From: Terfezia claveryi
Lineage: Eukaryota > Ascomycota > Pezizomycetes > Pezizales > Pezizaceae
Assembly: GCA_015179025.1 (NCBI GenBank)
Contig: WHUX01000768.1
Location: 1 to 11,377, forward strand
DNA length: 11,377 nucleotides
Direction of reading: 5' to 3'
Numbering within the stretch: the first letter of the stretch is position 1; every line of letters begins with the position of its first letter. The notes below the pieces were generated by a model that saw nothing but the letters and a program-made list of their open reading frames with translations, had not been told where the DNA came from and did no database searches. Of this stretch, positions 1-8,089 are shown piece by piece. Position numbers and translations under genes: made by a program.

Positions 1-605
1 AAGTAGCTTCTGCTTTTGGTTTAATAGAATAATTAATCTTTCTTAGTAGTAGTAATTCCCATGAAATTGTCTTGGGAAATAATAAGGGAAACTCCGTTAC
101 AAGGTTGAATTGTTTCTGTACTGTAGAAACAGCTGTTACAGTTCTCTTTCTGATCGGTTTCTTCTGTATCACTAATATTTTCCTAATTATTTGTTTCACT
201 ATAATCTGTAACTGATTCCAGCTTGACCTATTATACGCTGATCTTATACTATTCACCATAGTTCTAGATCCCTTCTATATACTTAGCTGGAATCATGGAA
301 TTTTTCGGTTGGATAGTAACTGGTTTCTGATAGGCAGGAATTATTGCTTGCACTTTGCTGAGAGCAGGTTCTCCTAGTATCATATCCTATCCAGTCAAAT
401 GAGCTACATAGAATTCATTCTTCTACATAACCTATCCAATCAAGTTTGATAGTACAAGCTTTGTCTATCATTCCTTTTGAGCCTTTAATTGCAGTACTTA
501 ATGATTTCTTCTCGATACTTCTAGTCGGTATTTTGTATAGGTGTACAAATTGAGAATTAATTAAGTCTCCTCCTTTGTTTGGAGATCAATTAAAGCTAGT
601 GCGGG
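1..605 (-). pseudogene. Broken retropepsin-like aspartic protease, start of Pol (element A)
   Basis: In the element this protease would cut the Gag-Pol polyprotein. On the minus strand the ALID motif with the presumed catalytic Asp reads from 602 to 585. The following residues (LQTKEET) are far from the usual D-S/T/P-G loop and look like Gly-to-Glu decay. The diagnostic downstream block lies at about 416-306: FYVAHLTG, a stop (complement 387-389) where the family has Trp, then DMILGEPAL, and finally PVTIQP. In the related fungal Ty3/gypsy Pol proteins I know, this is VAHL-GWDMILGKPAL...VTIQP. From 300 down to 1 the same frame gives an acidic, Ser/Thr-rich linker with stops, as expected between protease and reverse transcriptase. 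The piece is cut by the window edge. Confidence 0.72.
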
Positions 606-763
606 TGTTCGTTAGCTTTAACGAATACCTTGCTAAAATCTGGTACCTGTCTTGACAAGGGTCGTTCCTTGATTTTATCCTTGTTGTTTTTATCCTTAGT
701 GGCTATCGGTATAGCTAAATCTTGTGCGGCTGTAGCATGGGTACCTTATTTTGTCGTTTCCTA

Positions 764-805
764 CAGATCCTTGTAGGAGTGTCCAAGGTTCCAACACCAT
801 AGATA
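764..805 (-). other. Degenerate CCHC zinc knuckle of element A Gag
   Basis: The minus strand reads YLWCWNLGHSYKDL after a basic stretch (RDKK). It fits CX2CX4HX4C with the second Cys and the His kept. The first Cys is now Tyr (TAT) and the last Cys is Leu. The knuckle would have bound packaged RNA. It sits directly upstream of the protease, the normal place at the Gag C-terminus. Confidence 0.65.
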
Positions 806-2644
806 TTTCTTGTCTCTAATTAATTGTATCTTCATCTTTTGATCCAATTTTTTTGTGATGGTATCCCAATCTGAGTCCTTCTTTTTTCTGTATTGGGTTT
901 GTGTTGGGATTGCTGCTAGGATTAAATCCTGTTTTTTTGTTATTGATTCTGGTCTCTGCGTAGACTATGACTCCGATTTTCATTTCGAGGGTATTGTCAT
1001 CGGGATGTATTTAGTATGGGAGGTGGGGCAATATCTTTCTTTAAAGCTTTATATAACTCTGCTTGATGCATGAGCTAATCATATGATTATTTTCTTTGAT
1101 TAAAGGAATTAATGTAGCTAATATATGGTGGCAGGTGATTAAGAAACTTTCTTCTTTTTACTTCCTACAATATTAATTATTTGCCATCCTTGTCAATTAA
1201 TTTGATTTGCATTTCAGTAAGCCAGTTGGCGAACTGTTTAATTCCCATGTAACGTCCGTCCTTGTATAGTATGGCTGTCTCCCATCGTTTCCACAAAATG
1301 TCCTTCTAGTGAGGGTATCAGAAAATCCCTTAGTGCTAGTATGAATCTAAAGAATATTGCATTCTTTCCTTTTCTCTTAGGAATTGATTATAAGTAGTGA
1401 GCGCCTTCCTTCCATTCTGAATCTAACAATTTCCAAAGCTGAAGCACCTTCCAAATCTATTCTTTTGATAATAAACCAACATTGCATTGCTGTGGCCAAG
1501 AGTCAAAATATTGTGAGTCTTGCCATTTTTTTCTTCTTCTTTTATTTTTTCTGGTAGATCAATCTTTATTCCTTTTAAAGCATTCGTTGCTTTATGGTTA
1601 CCCGTTGTAACCATTCCTGTTGTAGATTTCCATTCTGGTATTCAACTGATTTTCCTTCGTTTGGGTTTTCTTTTAAAGTTTGACTTGCAACTAATGATAC
1701 CTTATCAGAGTCCAAGCTATCATCTCCACTATCATCGAGTCTCGTCCTCCTCCTTCGTTTTCTATTTCTGCTGGTCTAGTCCTATGTCTAAATCATCATC
1801 GTCTTCTGGTAATTCTATTTCTTCTGGTGGTTTGTCTTTATCGTCTAGTTTTTTGCTACCCAGTCCTCCTTTCTGGTGTCTCAGGTGCTCGACCTTTGCC
1901 TTTCAATTGATCTTTTGGTGTTCTTAGAATGCTTCTAGAAGTTCTTTGCTAGGATTGAAAAAATCCTCCGTAGTATGTGCTAATTCTTTAGATGAGTGCC
2001 CTCATCATGAATGCCATTATTTCTTCCCAGTTATTTATTACTCAATTTGGTTTCCTTAAAAGTGAAACTACAAGTTTTTTTAATTCCTTACTTAAAAATG
2101 CATTCATTTCTAATCCTTTTCTTTCAATGAGTAAGGTGTTAGCCATAAATAGTGTTTTACTACAGCTTCCATTAAGAGTCGAGTATCTTCAAGATAATAC
2201 TTTGGGCATGTCATTTAGCGAGTATATTTCAAATCTCCTCAATTGTTGGAAAATGTCTGTTCCAAAATTCTTCTGGTGCGAGGGCAATGCATACTAAAAT
2301 ATAGTTTGGTTCCTGCTCTATCTGGTTCTCCTATTTCTATATCCATAGGTAGATTTATTTCCCCTTCTGTATTAGGAACTATAAATCTAGTTTTTCTGGA
2401 GTTTCTTCTACTAATTTCTTAATATCTTTGAGTAACATAGTTAATTACCTTGACCTCTTAGTCTTCTTACTAAGTTCAGATGCCATTAATCTAATTTTGT
2501 TGTCTGTCGCATATAACCAATGCAGCTGTTATGTGATACAATCGTCGAGTTACTTTTCTTCTTTGGCACCTTACTTTCTATGTGTGGGGGCTGATGATCC
2601 TTATGATCTCTTTCTGACCAGGTTCTGTTGGCTCAGTGGCTCAT
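764..2644 (-). pseudogene. Broken gag (nucleocapsid/capsid precursor) of element A
   Basis: Gag would form the cytoplasmic virus-like particle. A candidate start is the ATG at complement(2642-2644), in a good eukaryotic context (CACCACCATGAG), though a TGA follows after three codons. Three parts are visible. The N-terminal extension (2640-1950) includes KDIKKLVEETPEK near 2400-2440. An acidic linker near 1790-1840 has PEEIELPEDDDD. The capsid core (about 1614-1030) includes FANWLTEMQIKLIDKDGK, and its C-terminal part reads KFLNHLPPYISYINSF and then LMHQAELYKALKKD, the usual end of a Ty3 capsid before the knuckle. The longest open piece is complement(1423-1614), 63 codons. At least four frame changes and many TAG/TAA codons break it. 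The whole resembles the element B gag in layout but is clearly diverged from it. Confidence 0.7.
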
Positions 2645-3115
2645 GGTGGTGAGGCTGGATGTCAGGATCCTGATGTTTCTTATGGTCCTGGTTTTTTTTC
2701 GTCTACTAGTCTAGAATCTAGTTCTAGTTCTTCTGCAAGAGTGTCACTTTTCTGATTGGTGTGTTAGGTAGTCGTTGGGGGCGCAGAGGTATTGGTAGAG
2801 ATGTCTGGGCCTAAGGAAGGTTCTGATGGAGGTAATTCTTTTCTGAGGAAATGCAGGTAGAGGCAGTGAGATTTGAGCCTTGGGATTGTATGTTTGGTTG
2901 TTAGACCAATTATTCCTGAGACCTAGGGGGCTGGTTTTTCAATGGTGTACTGGATTTACAGGTAAGATGTAATGGTGGTTGCCAGAGTGCAAGATGAGTT
3001 GTCGATCTTATTAGGAAAAGTGTTGTAAATAAGATTGGAATTGTTTAATGTAGATACCACTGCCCATTAGAGCTTTGCTTAGCTTGCTTCTAAGTCTTTT
3101 TTGATGTACTGCAGT
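2645..3115 (-). other. Untranslated leader of element A, no gene seen
   Basis: This stretch lies between the PBS-like motif and the candidate gag start. Neither strand gave a convincing reading frame or known domain. It is G/T-rich on the plus strand. I interpret it as the 5' leader (packaging region) of the element, by position only. Confidence 0.4.
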
Positions 3116-3131
3116 TGAGAGTCTGATATCT
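3116..3131 (-). promoter_or_regulatory. Candidate tRNA primer-binding site of element A
   Basis: The minus strand reads GATATCAGACTCTCAA, close to the common TGGTATCAGAGCC type of primer-binding site (complement of the 3' end of an initiator Met tRNA in some hosts). A similar motif occurs at the matching place in element B (4634). It lies just after LTR-like DNA and about 470 bases before the candidate gag start. Several mismatches and the undefined LTR edge keep this tentative. Confidence 0.4.
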
Positions 3132-3377
3132 CATTATTGGATTTTGTTGGCTAGCTAGTTGAATAATGATATCAATTTTATATGGGCACTTATGTGTCGA
3201 ATTGTATACACTTGTGTGAGTGTAATAAAGGTATCCAAAGTTGATCAAGCCTTGAATTTTAAGAGTAAAGATTAGGTAAGTAAGTTAAAAAAATTAATGA
3301 CTGTACTAGATAGAATTCATTCGGTACGTTTATACAATCTATATCGTAGGCATGGACGTTTGTGTATTTCGGTTCTG

Positions 3378-3394
3378 CTGAGGTAAGACCTCAG
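3378..3394. repeat. Perfect 7-bp hairpin in R/U5 of element A
   Basis: CTGAGGT and ACCTCAG pair perfectly around a 3-base loop. It lies in the presumed transcribed part of the LTR, so it could fold in the RNA. Confidence 0.5.
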
Positions 3395-3421
3395 AAGGGT
3401 AGGGAGATTACTATGTTAGAC

Positions 3422-3435
3422 GTTCCCGAAGGAAC
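3422..3435. repeat. Perfect short hairpin in R/U5 of element A
   Basis: GTTCC and GGAAC pair around the loop CGAA. It lies 28 bases beyond the 3378-3394 hairpin in a stretch that keeps several CpG sites. Confidence 0.4.
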
Positions 3436-3557
3436 AGTAATTAACTAGTGTAATCTATCTTATATGATTTGTGCTATCTAACCTATATGATCTTGATCTG
3501 ATCCGAATATAGGCTTGCTTGCTCTGTGTGCTTACTTGTTGCTTCTTGTCTTTCTAT

Positions 3558-3575
3558 GGATTCCAGAGGGAATCC
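3558..3575. repeat. Perfect 7-bp hairpin just behind the minus-strand TATA box
   Basis: GGATTCC and GGAATCC pair around a 4-base loop. On the minus strand it starts about 6 bases after the TATA box, around where transcription would be expected to begin, so it could sit at or near the 5' end of the transcript. Confidence 0.5.
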
Positions 3576-3580
3576 AGCAG

Positions 3581-3590
3581 CCTATTTATA
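3581..3590 (-). promoter_or_regulatory. TATA box of element A LTR
   Basis: The minus strand reads TATAAATAGG. It stands between the tandem repeats (upstream on this strand) and the hairpin-rich R/U5-like stretch, as a U3 core promoter should. This is by motif and position only. Confidence 0.45.
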
Positions 3591-3657
3591 CTCCTTGGAG
3601 ATCTGATGACTAAGGAAATAAATACAATAAAGGGTAGTATACCAGAAGGTGGTGCAC

Positions 3658-3668
3658 TATATAAAAGG
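3658..3668 (+). promoter_or_regulatory. TATA-box-like motif on the plus strand
   Basis: The plus strand reads TATATAAAAGG, a strong TATA-box match, directly before the 41-bp tandem repeats. No plus-strand gene or PBS lies at a suitable distance, and element B has its own TATA box at 4493. It may be chance in AT-rich DNA or part of a bidirectional LTR. Confidence 0.25.
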
Positions 3669-3770
3669 GGTTATGTGGCCATAGTAATGAGTCACACGCC
3701 TTAAATAATGGTCATATGGCCATAGTAATGAGTCATACGCCTTAAACAGAGGTCACGCGGCATAATAAGG
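3669..3770. repeat. 41-bp tandem repeat, two copies plus a partial third
   Basis: Copies lie at 3669-3709 and 3710-3750 and share GGCCATAGTAATGAGTCA followed by Y-ACGCCTTAAA. A shortened third copy starts at 3751 (GGTCACGCGGC). Each full copy holds TGAGTCA, the binding site of Gcn4/AP-1-type bZIP factors. On the minus strand the array lies about 80 to 190 bases upstream of the TATA box, where LTR enhancers usually lie. The regulatory role is inferred. Confidence 0.7.
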
Positions 3771-3960
3771 GTGTCTTCATATGGTAAGTGCCATGGAACT
3801 TTCTATGGCAAATTCCGTGTACTATGGATGCTTATAAAGCAATAGGAGGTGGTAGAAGGCTAGTCCTTCAACCGAGAGGCTTAGTTATATAACATAGTAG
3901 TAATATAGGAAATACAAAAGTATATAATCAATTATATAAGCAATGAAACAATGTTCTCCA

Positions 3961-4099
3961 TTACAGCAAGCATCTCAAAACATACAACATTTTGTATGCT
4001 GTCTGTCTTGCTAATATTTCATATATTATCACATGCTTTCATATGTTATCACATGCTTTCATACATATAAGTCAAAGTTAAGACTTAACCTATTTTGTA
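3961..4099. other. Intergenic DNA between the two elements, with a 20-bp tandem duplication
   Basis: No reading frame or domain was seen. A 20-bp unit, CATATRTTATCACATGCTTT, occurs twice back to back (4020-4039 and 4040-4059) with one mismatch, and a third copy begins (CATACATA). Just before it, AACATACAA (3979-3987) and TTGTATGCT (3992-4000) nearly pair. The stretch probably belongs to the U3 of one of the two LTRs, or is the DNA between them. Confidence 0.5.
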
Positions 4100-4128
4100 C
4101 TAGATAGTATTTTGGAAGTACTATCTAG
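4100..4128. repeat. Perfect 10-bp inverted repeat
   Basis: CTAGATAGTA (4100-4109) and TACTATCTAG (4119-4128) pair perfectly around a 9-base loop, in the presumed U3 of element B. Confidence 0.6.
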
Positions 4129-4352
4129 AAGTTTCTATATATGTTGATTTCAATCATATAAGGGTCAGATATAGTGCACTACCTCAGCACTACCCTAGCA
4201 CTGCCTTGGTAGGAATACATATAGTCCCTGAATTTCCCTTCATTGGACAGATAGTTAGAACTTAGAACATAGTTAGAGTACAATCAATATAGAAGTTCCA
4301 ATAGTTATTTCTAAGTGCCTTGGCACTCCTATACTACTTTACCTATTACAGT

Positions 4353-4443
4353 AATCTTATGCTACTAGTAATAACTTTAATAGTGAGGTAAACAATACAC
4401 TATTAGTAATCTACTTTGTAGTATATATTACTAGCCTAAGATT
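4353..4443. repeat. Nested inverted repeats in the U3-like DNA of element B
   Basis: The outer arms AATCTTATGCTACTAGTAATA (4353-4373) and TATTACTAGCCTAAGATT (4426-4443) are near-complementary. Inside them TAATAGTG (4378-4385) and CACTATTA (4398-4405) pair perfectly. A further pair, GATTGGA (4453-4459) and TCCAATC (4483-4489), follows just before the TATA box. Confidence 0.55.
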
Positions 4444-4492
4444 ATCTGATTAGATTGGATCCTCATCTAATTAATCCGATTGTCCAATCCCC

Positions 4493-4499
4493 TATATAA
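4493..4499 (+). promoter_or_regulatory. TATA box of element B LTR
   Basis: TATATAA lies about 135 bases before the PBS-like motif, a fitting distance for R plus U5. It is preceded by the inverted-repeat cluster. Motif and position only. Confidence 0.4.
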
Positions 4500-4633
4500 C
4501 CTTTATATTTTTTTAACCTAAGAACTTGATTCTTACCTAACTAGAAAGGCCTAATCAACCTTACCTAATCAACAAAAGTTTCTTCCAGTAGAAAGAAACT
4601 AGAGCTAGTATAAGCCTACAGCATAAAGTACAG

Positions 4634-4647
4634 TAGTATCAAAGTCT
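4634..4647 (+). promoter_or_regulatory. Candidate tRNA primer-binding site of element B
   Basis: TAGTATCAAAGTCT resembles TGGTATCAGAGCC with three G-to-A or C-to-T changes, the same kind of change seen all over this element. It lies between the LTR-like DNA and the leader, mirroring the motif at 3116-3131 in element A. Confidence 0.45.
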
Positions 4648-4654
4648 AACAGTT

Positions 4655-4739
4655 AGCAGTAAGACTATCCTCCAAATAGCAACAGTAAGACTATTCAATA
4701 AATAGCAACAAAAAAACTATCTAACAGATAGCAATAAGT
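4655..4739 (+). repeat. Degenerate 26-bp tandem repeat in the leader of element B
   Basis: Units begin at 4655 (23 bp), 4678 (26 bp) and 4704 (26 bp), and a fourth starts at 4730. Each begins AGCA and has ACTAT-C in its middle. It follows the PBS-like motif directly, so it is part of the untranslated leader. Confidence 0.6.
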
Positions 4740-5030
4740 GTAAAACAACAATAATAATTGTATTTAACTGGCAAATACATAGAGAAAAGGAAAACTACCT
4801 AAACTAGTAGCTCTGAGACCTAGAAACTTCCTCAAAAGTCCAATAAGGGTAAGGATTATAGGAACTAGTCCTATTAACATCCAAACTCCAGAGAGTGTCC
4901 CAGCCCTACTCTTTACCTAGCCTAAAGAAAAATTAGAAATTCTCCCAATAAGTAGAACAAGGAAAGGTTCTGTATCTTTCCCTTCAAAAGGAACTTAAAT
5001 ACCTAGCAGTCTAACCTCTATCTTTCTACT
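4740..5030 (+). other. Leader of element B, no gene seen
   Basis: This stretch lies between the leader repeats and the first readable gag sequence. It is AT-rich and without CpG. No frame gives a convincing protein. The true gag start may lie here but cannot be fixed because stops are dense. Confidence 0.35.
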
Positions 5031-5033
5031 TAA

Positions 5034-7130
5034 CCTTCTTCCTAGCATTAATAGGAAACCCTGCTCCCATAACAGTTTTATTAATAAAAGTAACTCTTTT
5101 CCCTCTCACTCTTACCATAGTCAACCTTGGTATTAGAAATAACAGAGAGAGGAGATGAAGAAAGTTGATAAAAAGTAGATCCTTCCTCATTAGGATCCAC
5201 TTTAAAGAAAGCAAGAATAGAAGAAACAGAGTCTAAAGAATCAGTAGTATAATATCTGATAGACATAGAAACTCTTGAGTAAAAGAAAACTAGTGGAGTT
5301 ATAGAGGGAAGAGCTAGAGAAACAGGAGAAAGGCAATAATAAGTAAGGAGCTAGAAGCACTCAAGGCCAAGTTAGTTAATACTCCTAAGAAGAAAATCCC
5401 AGTTAGAAAAGTTATTCTAGAAAAGGATATAGAAGTAAGGGAAATAGTTCTTAGACCAAATTCAGTTATGCTTAAAGTAAAAATTACAATACCTCCTACA
5501 ACAAAGGCCTTTTAGGATAAAAATAAAGCTTTATGGTACCAAAGGCTATTACAGGTATTTGTATACCTAATAATAAACAATATGTTGTCAAAAAGGAAAA
5601 AAGAATTATTGGTTGAAGTAGCTAAAAAGTTCATGATTTTCCAATAAAAAGATTAATTTGATAAGTTATATCAAATAAATCTACAACTCTCATCTACCTC
5701 AAAAGCAATATGGCCTTACCCTACATATAACCTCTATAAAGGGGTTCTATGACTAGTATTAAACTGGCTTTCCTAATATAGTATATACTTATAGGCAAAC
5801 TATATAACCTGGAAACCCCAGAAATCATACCTCCAATAATAGAACCTATAGAATCTTATAAAAAGATAGGCAGAAAGTTGTTTAGTATAGCAAGAAGCAA
5901 AAGTAAAGGGAAGAGTGTTTAATATAAGGAAGAAGATGATAATGATTATAAAACAGATATAGAGGAAATATCTGGAAAAGATATGCCACCACTACCTGAG
6001 AAGAAGAAAAAACTAGAACATACCAAAAAGGGCAAAAGTCCAAAAAAGGAATCTGGTAGAGGATTTTTAGGAGGTATAGCTGGAGGTAGAGGAGATGATC
6101 CAAGATTTAGATCTGAAGGTGACCAGTTAGATAATGGTTCTGATAATAACAGAAAGAAAAAGTCTAGTAAGGAACCTAGCCCTTACCACTTAGAATGGTC
6201 TAAGAAGACTAGTCAAAATATACCCTCATAATAAATTAGCAAATCTCTTGTAAAAAAGGCAAACAAACTTACAAAATTCCTAATCCTCCACAAATTAATT
6301 GAGTATTAGAGAAATGGAGAGATCAAACTACTTTTGACAACTATATGCAATAGTTATAGAAGTGGGTAGAGTACTAAGGGATAGATATAGTAAGTTAGGA
6401 AAGCTTGGATAGAGTAAGCTTTATATTTGATAGTAGTGCTCAGATTTGATATAATCAGTATTACTCTGAGAAAACTAATATTGAAGATAGGAATTTCCAT
6501 AAATTTATATTAAAACTGAGAGGGAAACTTATCTCTACAGTTGTACTTGAAGTCATATGGAAAAGTATCTAGTACACTACCAAAGGCTAGAAATTACTAT
6601 CATATAGTATATACAAAACCTGCAGGAATTCAAAATTAAGTGTAAGGATCTAAATGGACAGGACATAATAAGTAATTATGCACTCAAAATAAAACTAGTA
6701 GATGGACTAGTACCTTTGCTTAGGGCTAAGGTTAAAAGGCTAATTTCATATGAGTCAACTTTTGAAGAAATACTCAATAAAATAGCTATCTAGGAAGATG
6801 TTCTCAAACAGGAAACTAAATCCTTGCAATACCATCAGAAGAAATCTGACAAGCAATAAGGTTCTAGCAAGCCTATAGAATAGACTAAATCTGAATTCAA
6901 GTTGCCAGATAAGGTGGCCAAGAGTACAGCCAAAGTGGCTGGCAAGAAAGGAAGGTTAGGAGGACTCTTTGGAAATTTTTCTAATGCTAGGAAAAGATAT
7001 ATACCTGAGTAAATAAGAAAGGAGAAGAGAAGAAGCTGCAAGAATAGAGATCTACTACCATTATAGTCAAAAGGGACATGTTTCAAGAGATTGCCCAAAT
7101 AGGAAGGTATTTTCAGCTTATCAATCTATG
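5034..7130 (+). pseudogene. Broken gag of element B
   Basis: Five frame segments follow one another. 5034-5340 (frame 0) is charged (LEITERGDEES, then ARIEETESKESVV). 5348-5750 (frame 2) has ELEALKAKLVNTPKKK, IPPTTKAF and ALWYQRLLQVFVYLIINN. About 5785-6270 (frame 1) holds an open piece at 5983-6231 with a Lys-rich run, RGFLGGIAGGRGDDPRF and a Ser/Lys-rich end. 6273-6610 (frame 0) is the capsid: KWRDQTTFDNYMQ, KWVEY, GIDIVS and LDRVSFIFDSSAQI, with TAG codons between them at likely Gln positions. 6614-7034 (frame 2) is the capsid C-terminus and basic linker (LVDGLVPLLRAKVKRLISY, YIPE-stop-IRKEKRR). The knuckle follows at 7053. The N-terminal extension before the capsid is about 400 residues, long for a Ty3-type Gag. 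Confidence 0.75.
7053..7094 (+). other. Degenerate CCHC zinc knuckle of element B Gag
   Basis: The frame reads YYHYSQKGHVSRDC, followed by PN. The spacing is CX2CX4HX4C. The His and last Cys are kept, but both leading Cys codons are now TAC and TAT (Tyr). GH-VSRDCPN is a typical knuckle ending. Zinc binding must be lost. Confidence 0.75.
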
Positions 7131-7319
7131 GGGTCTAGGCCAGGATTCAGAATATTCCCTACTAGATAGCAATATAGGCCTAGACCATCATGGCCACCAA
7201 ATAAGGTGAAAACTGCTTATCAAGAGATTGATATCAAATAGCAGGAGTCAGCTGTACTATAGATCATGAGGAACCCTAATAACTTAAAAAAGTTTTTAGT
7301 GCTAAAAAGTTATAGAATC

Positions 7320-7700
7320 TCCAATACAGCTGAAATTAAAATTAATGGATATATTGCTTATGTACTATTTGATCCATGCATATTAGGAGGAGATTTAATA
7401 TCAGCAAATTATTGTTAGCTATTTAATATACTATTAAAAGAGATCAGCAAAAAACCTTTGGAAACTGTAATCAAAGGCAGTAGATCTCAAATGTCAAATA
7501 CAGTAATAGTTATAGTGGACCTACAAGGGTATTAAGAGACTAGAACATTTTATGTAGCTAATCTAAAAGATTGGGACATTATATTTGGTGAACCTGCACT
7601 AAGGAATTATAAAGCAATTATAAATATTAAAGATAATGCAATCACTATACAACCTATAGGCAGGACTAGGATTGATATTAAGATGCTCCAAACTAAGGAT
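7320..7700 (+). pseudogene. Aspartic protease domain of Pol (element B)
   Basis: In the gag knuckle's frame (frame 0), NGYIAYVLFDPCILGGDLIS contains the presumed catalytic Asp (7371-7373). The usual D-S/T-G is D-P-C here, a variant that fits the DP-T/C-GGDLIS loop I associate with fungal Ty3/gypsy proteases. The C-terminal half reads FYVANLKDWDIIFGEPAL and ITIQPIGRTRIDIK. TAG replaces one codon after NYC (7416-7418) and TAA another after QGY, so it is not expressed as one protein. It would process Gag-Pol. The linker to the reverse transcriptase (7700-8090) is acidic and also has stops. Confidence 0.78.
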
Positions 7701-8089
7701 ACACTAAAAAGTGTTCATACTTCAGCTATGAATATAGGCAGAACAAATGAAGATTGGTTTAAAATAGCTGATCCAGAAGCTATTGTAACAAGAGTTAAAG
7801 ATAAATTAATTTACCACCTAAAACCAATCTTAGTAGTACCTTAGATCCAACTACACTTATTAGTAGATCTAGAGGAAGAACAGGAATAGTCATAAGAGTA
7901 GTTTGACTCATCTGACTGGTCAGAGCTAGAAGATGATGGAAGCTCTCTAGTAATTACAAATGTAGTTAATCTAGAAGAAATAAAGTTCAATATATTTAAT
8001 AAATTTCTTGTACTATTCCTAGATGAGAAACCTACAGCACTGCCTTCTATCAGAGAACCCTATGACATCATGCAACATAAAATTATAGT

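Larger units (their letters stand above)
1..3960 (-). mobile_element. Element A: 5' part of a decayed Ty3/gypsy LTR retrotransposon, cut by the window start
   Basis: Read on the minus strand, the parts come in the order expected of a Ty3/gypsy element: LTR-like DNA, PBS-like motif, leader, gag with one CCHC knuckle, then protease. Reverse transcriptase, RNase H and integrase would lie beyond the left edge. Coding identity rests on the capsid C-terminal segment (1040-1200), the knuckle (764-805) and the protease block around 306-416. Stops and frameshifts interrupt every part, so it cannot encode a working product. Unlike element B it still holds about fifty CpG sites. The outer LTR edge was not defined: no TG...CA pair with a target-site duplication could be fixed, so the end near 3960 is approximate. 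Confidence 0.75.
3132..3960 (-). repeat. Candidate 5' LTR of element A
   Basis: This non-coding stretch sits between the PBS-like motif and the shared intergenic DNA. Read on the minus strand, it has tandem repeats (3669-3770), a TATA box (3581-3590), a perfect hairpin close behind it (3558-3575), and a further roughly 400 bases with two more hairpins before the PBS: a U3-R-U5 order. No second copy lies in the window, so neither edge can be checked by comparison. The upper edge is a guess. Confidence 0.45.
4064..4633 (+). repeat. Candidate 5' LTR of element B
   Basis: This non-coding stretch lies upstream of the PBS-like motif at 4634. It contains a perfect hairpin (4100-4128), nested inverted repeats (4353-4443), a TATA box (4493-4499) and about 130 bases from there to the PBS. 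It holds only one CpG (4477). The left edge is a guess and no 3' LTR was found in the window to test it. Confidence 0.4.

Noticed and set aside
1520..2652. Plus-strand open frames at 1520-1927, 1992-2297 and 2428-2652 (and 855-1073) as genes.
   Set aside because: They are antisense to the element A gag read on the minus strand. Their Ser/Phe/Leu-rich proteins are what the reverse of Lys/Glu-rich coding sequence gives.
3378..3575. Bacterial-type rho-independent terminators from the hairpins.
   Set aside because: No U-tract follows the stems in the relevant direction, and the window is eukaryotic.
3519..3704. Small plus-strand open frame of 61 codons.
   Set aside because: It overlaps the LTR hairpin, TATA box and tandem repeat of element A and has no recognisable domain.
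3669..4059. A CRISPR-like array from the direct repeats.
   Set aside because: The copies are back to back with no unique spacers, only two full units each, and the context is a eukaryotic retroelement.
5026..7098. Minus-strand open frames at 5026-5214, 5081-5266, 5882-6103 and 6835-7098.
   Set aside because: They lie antisense to the element B gag, have hydrophobic low-complexity translations and no domain.
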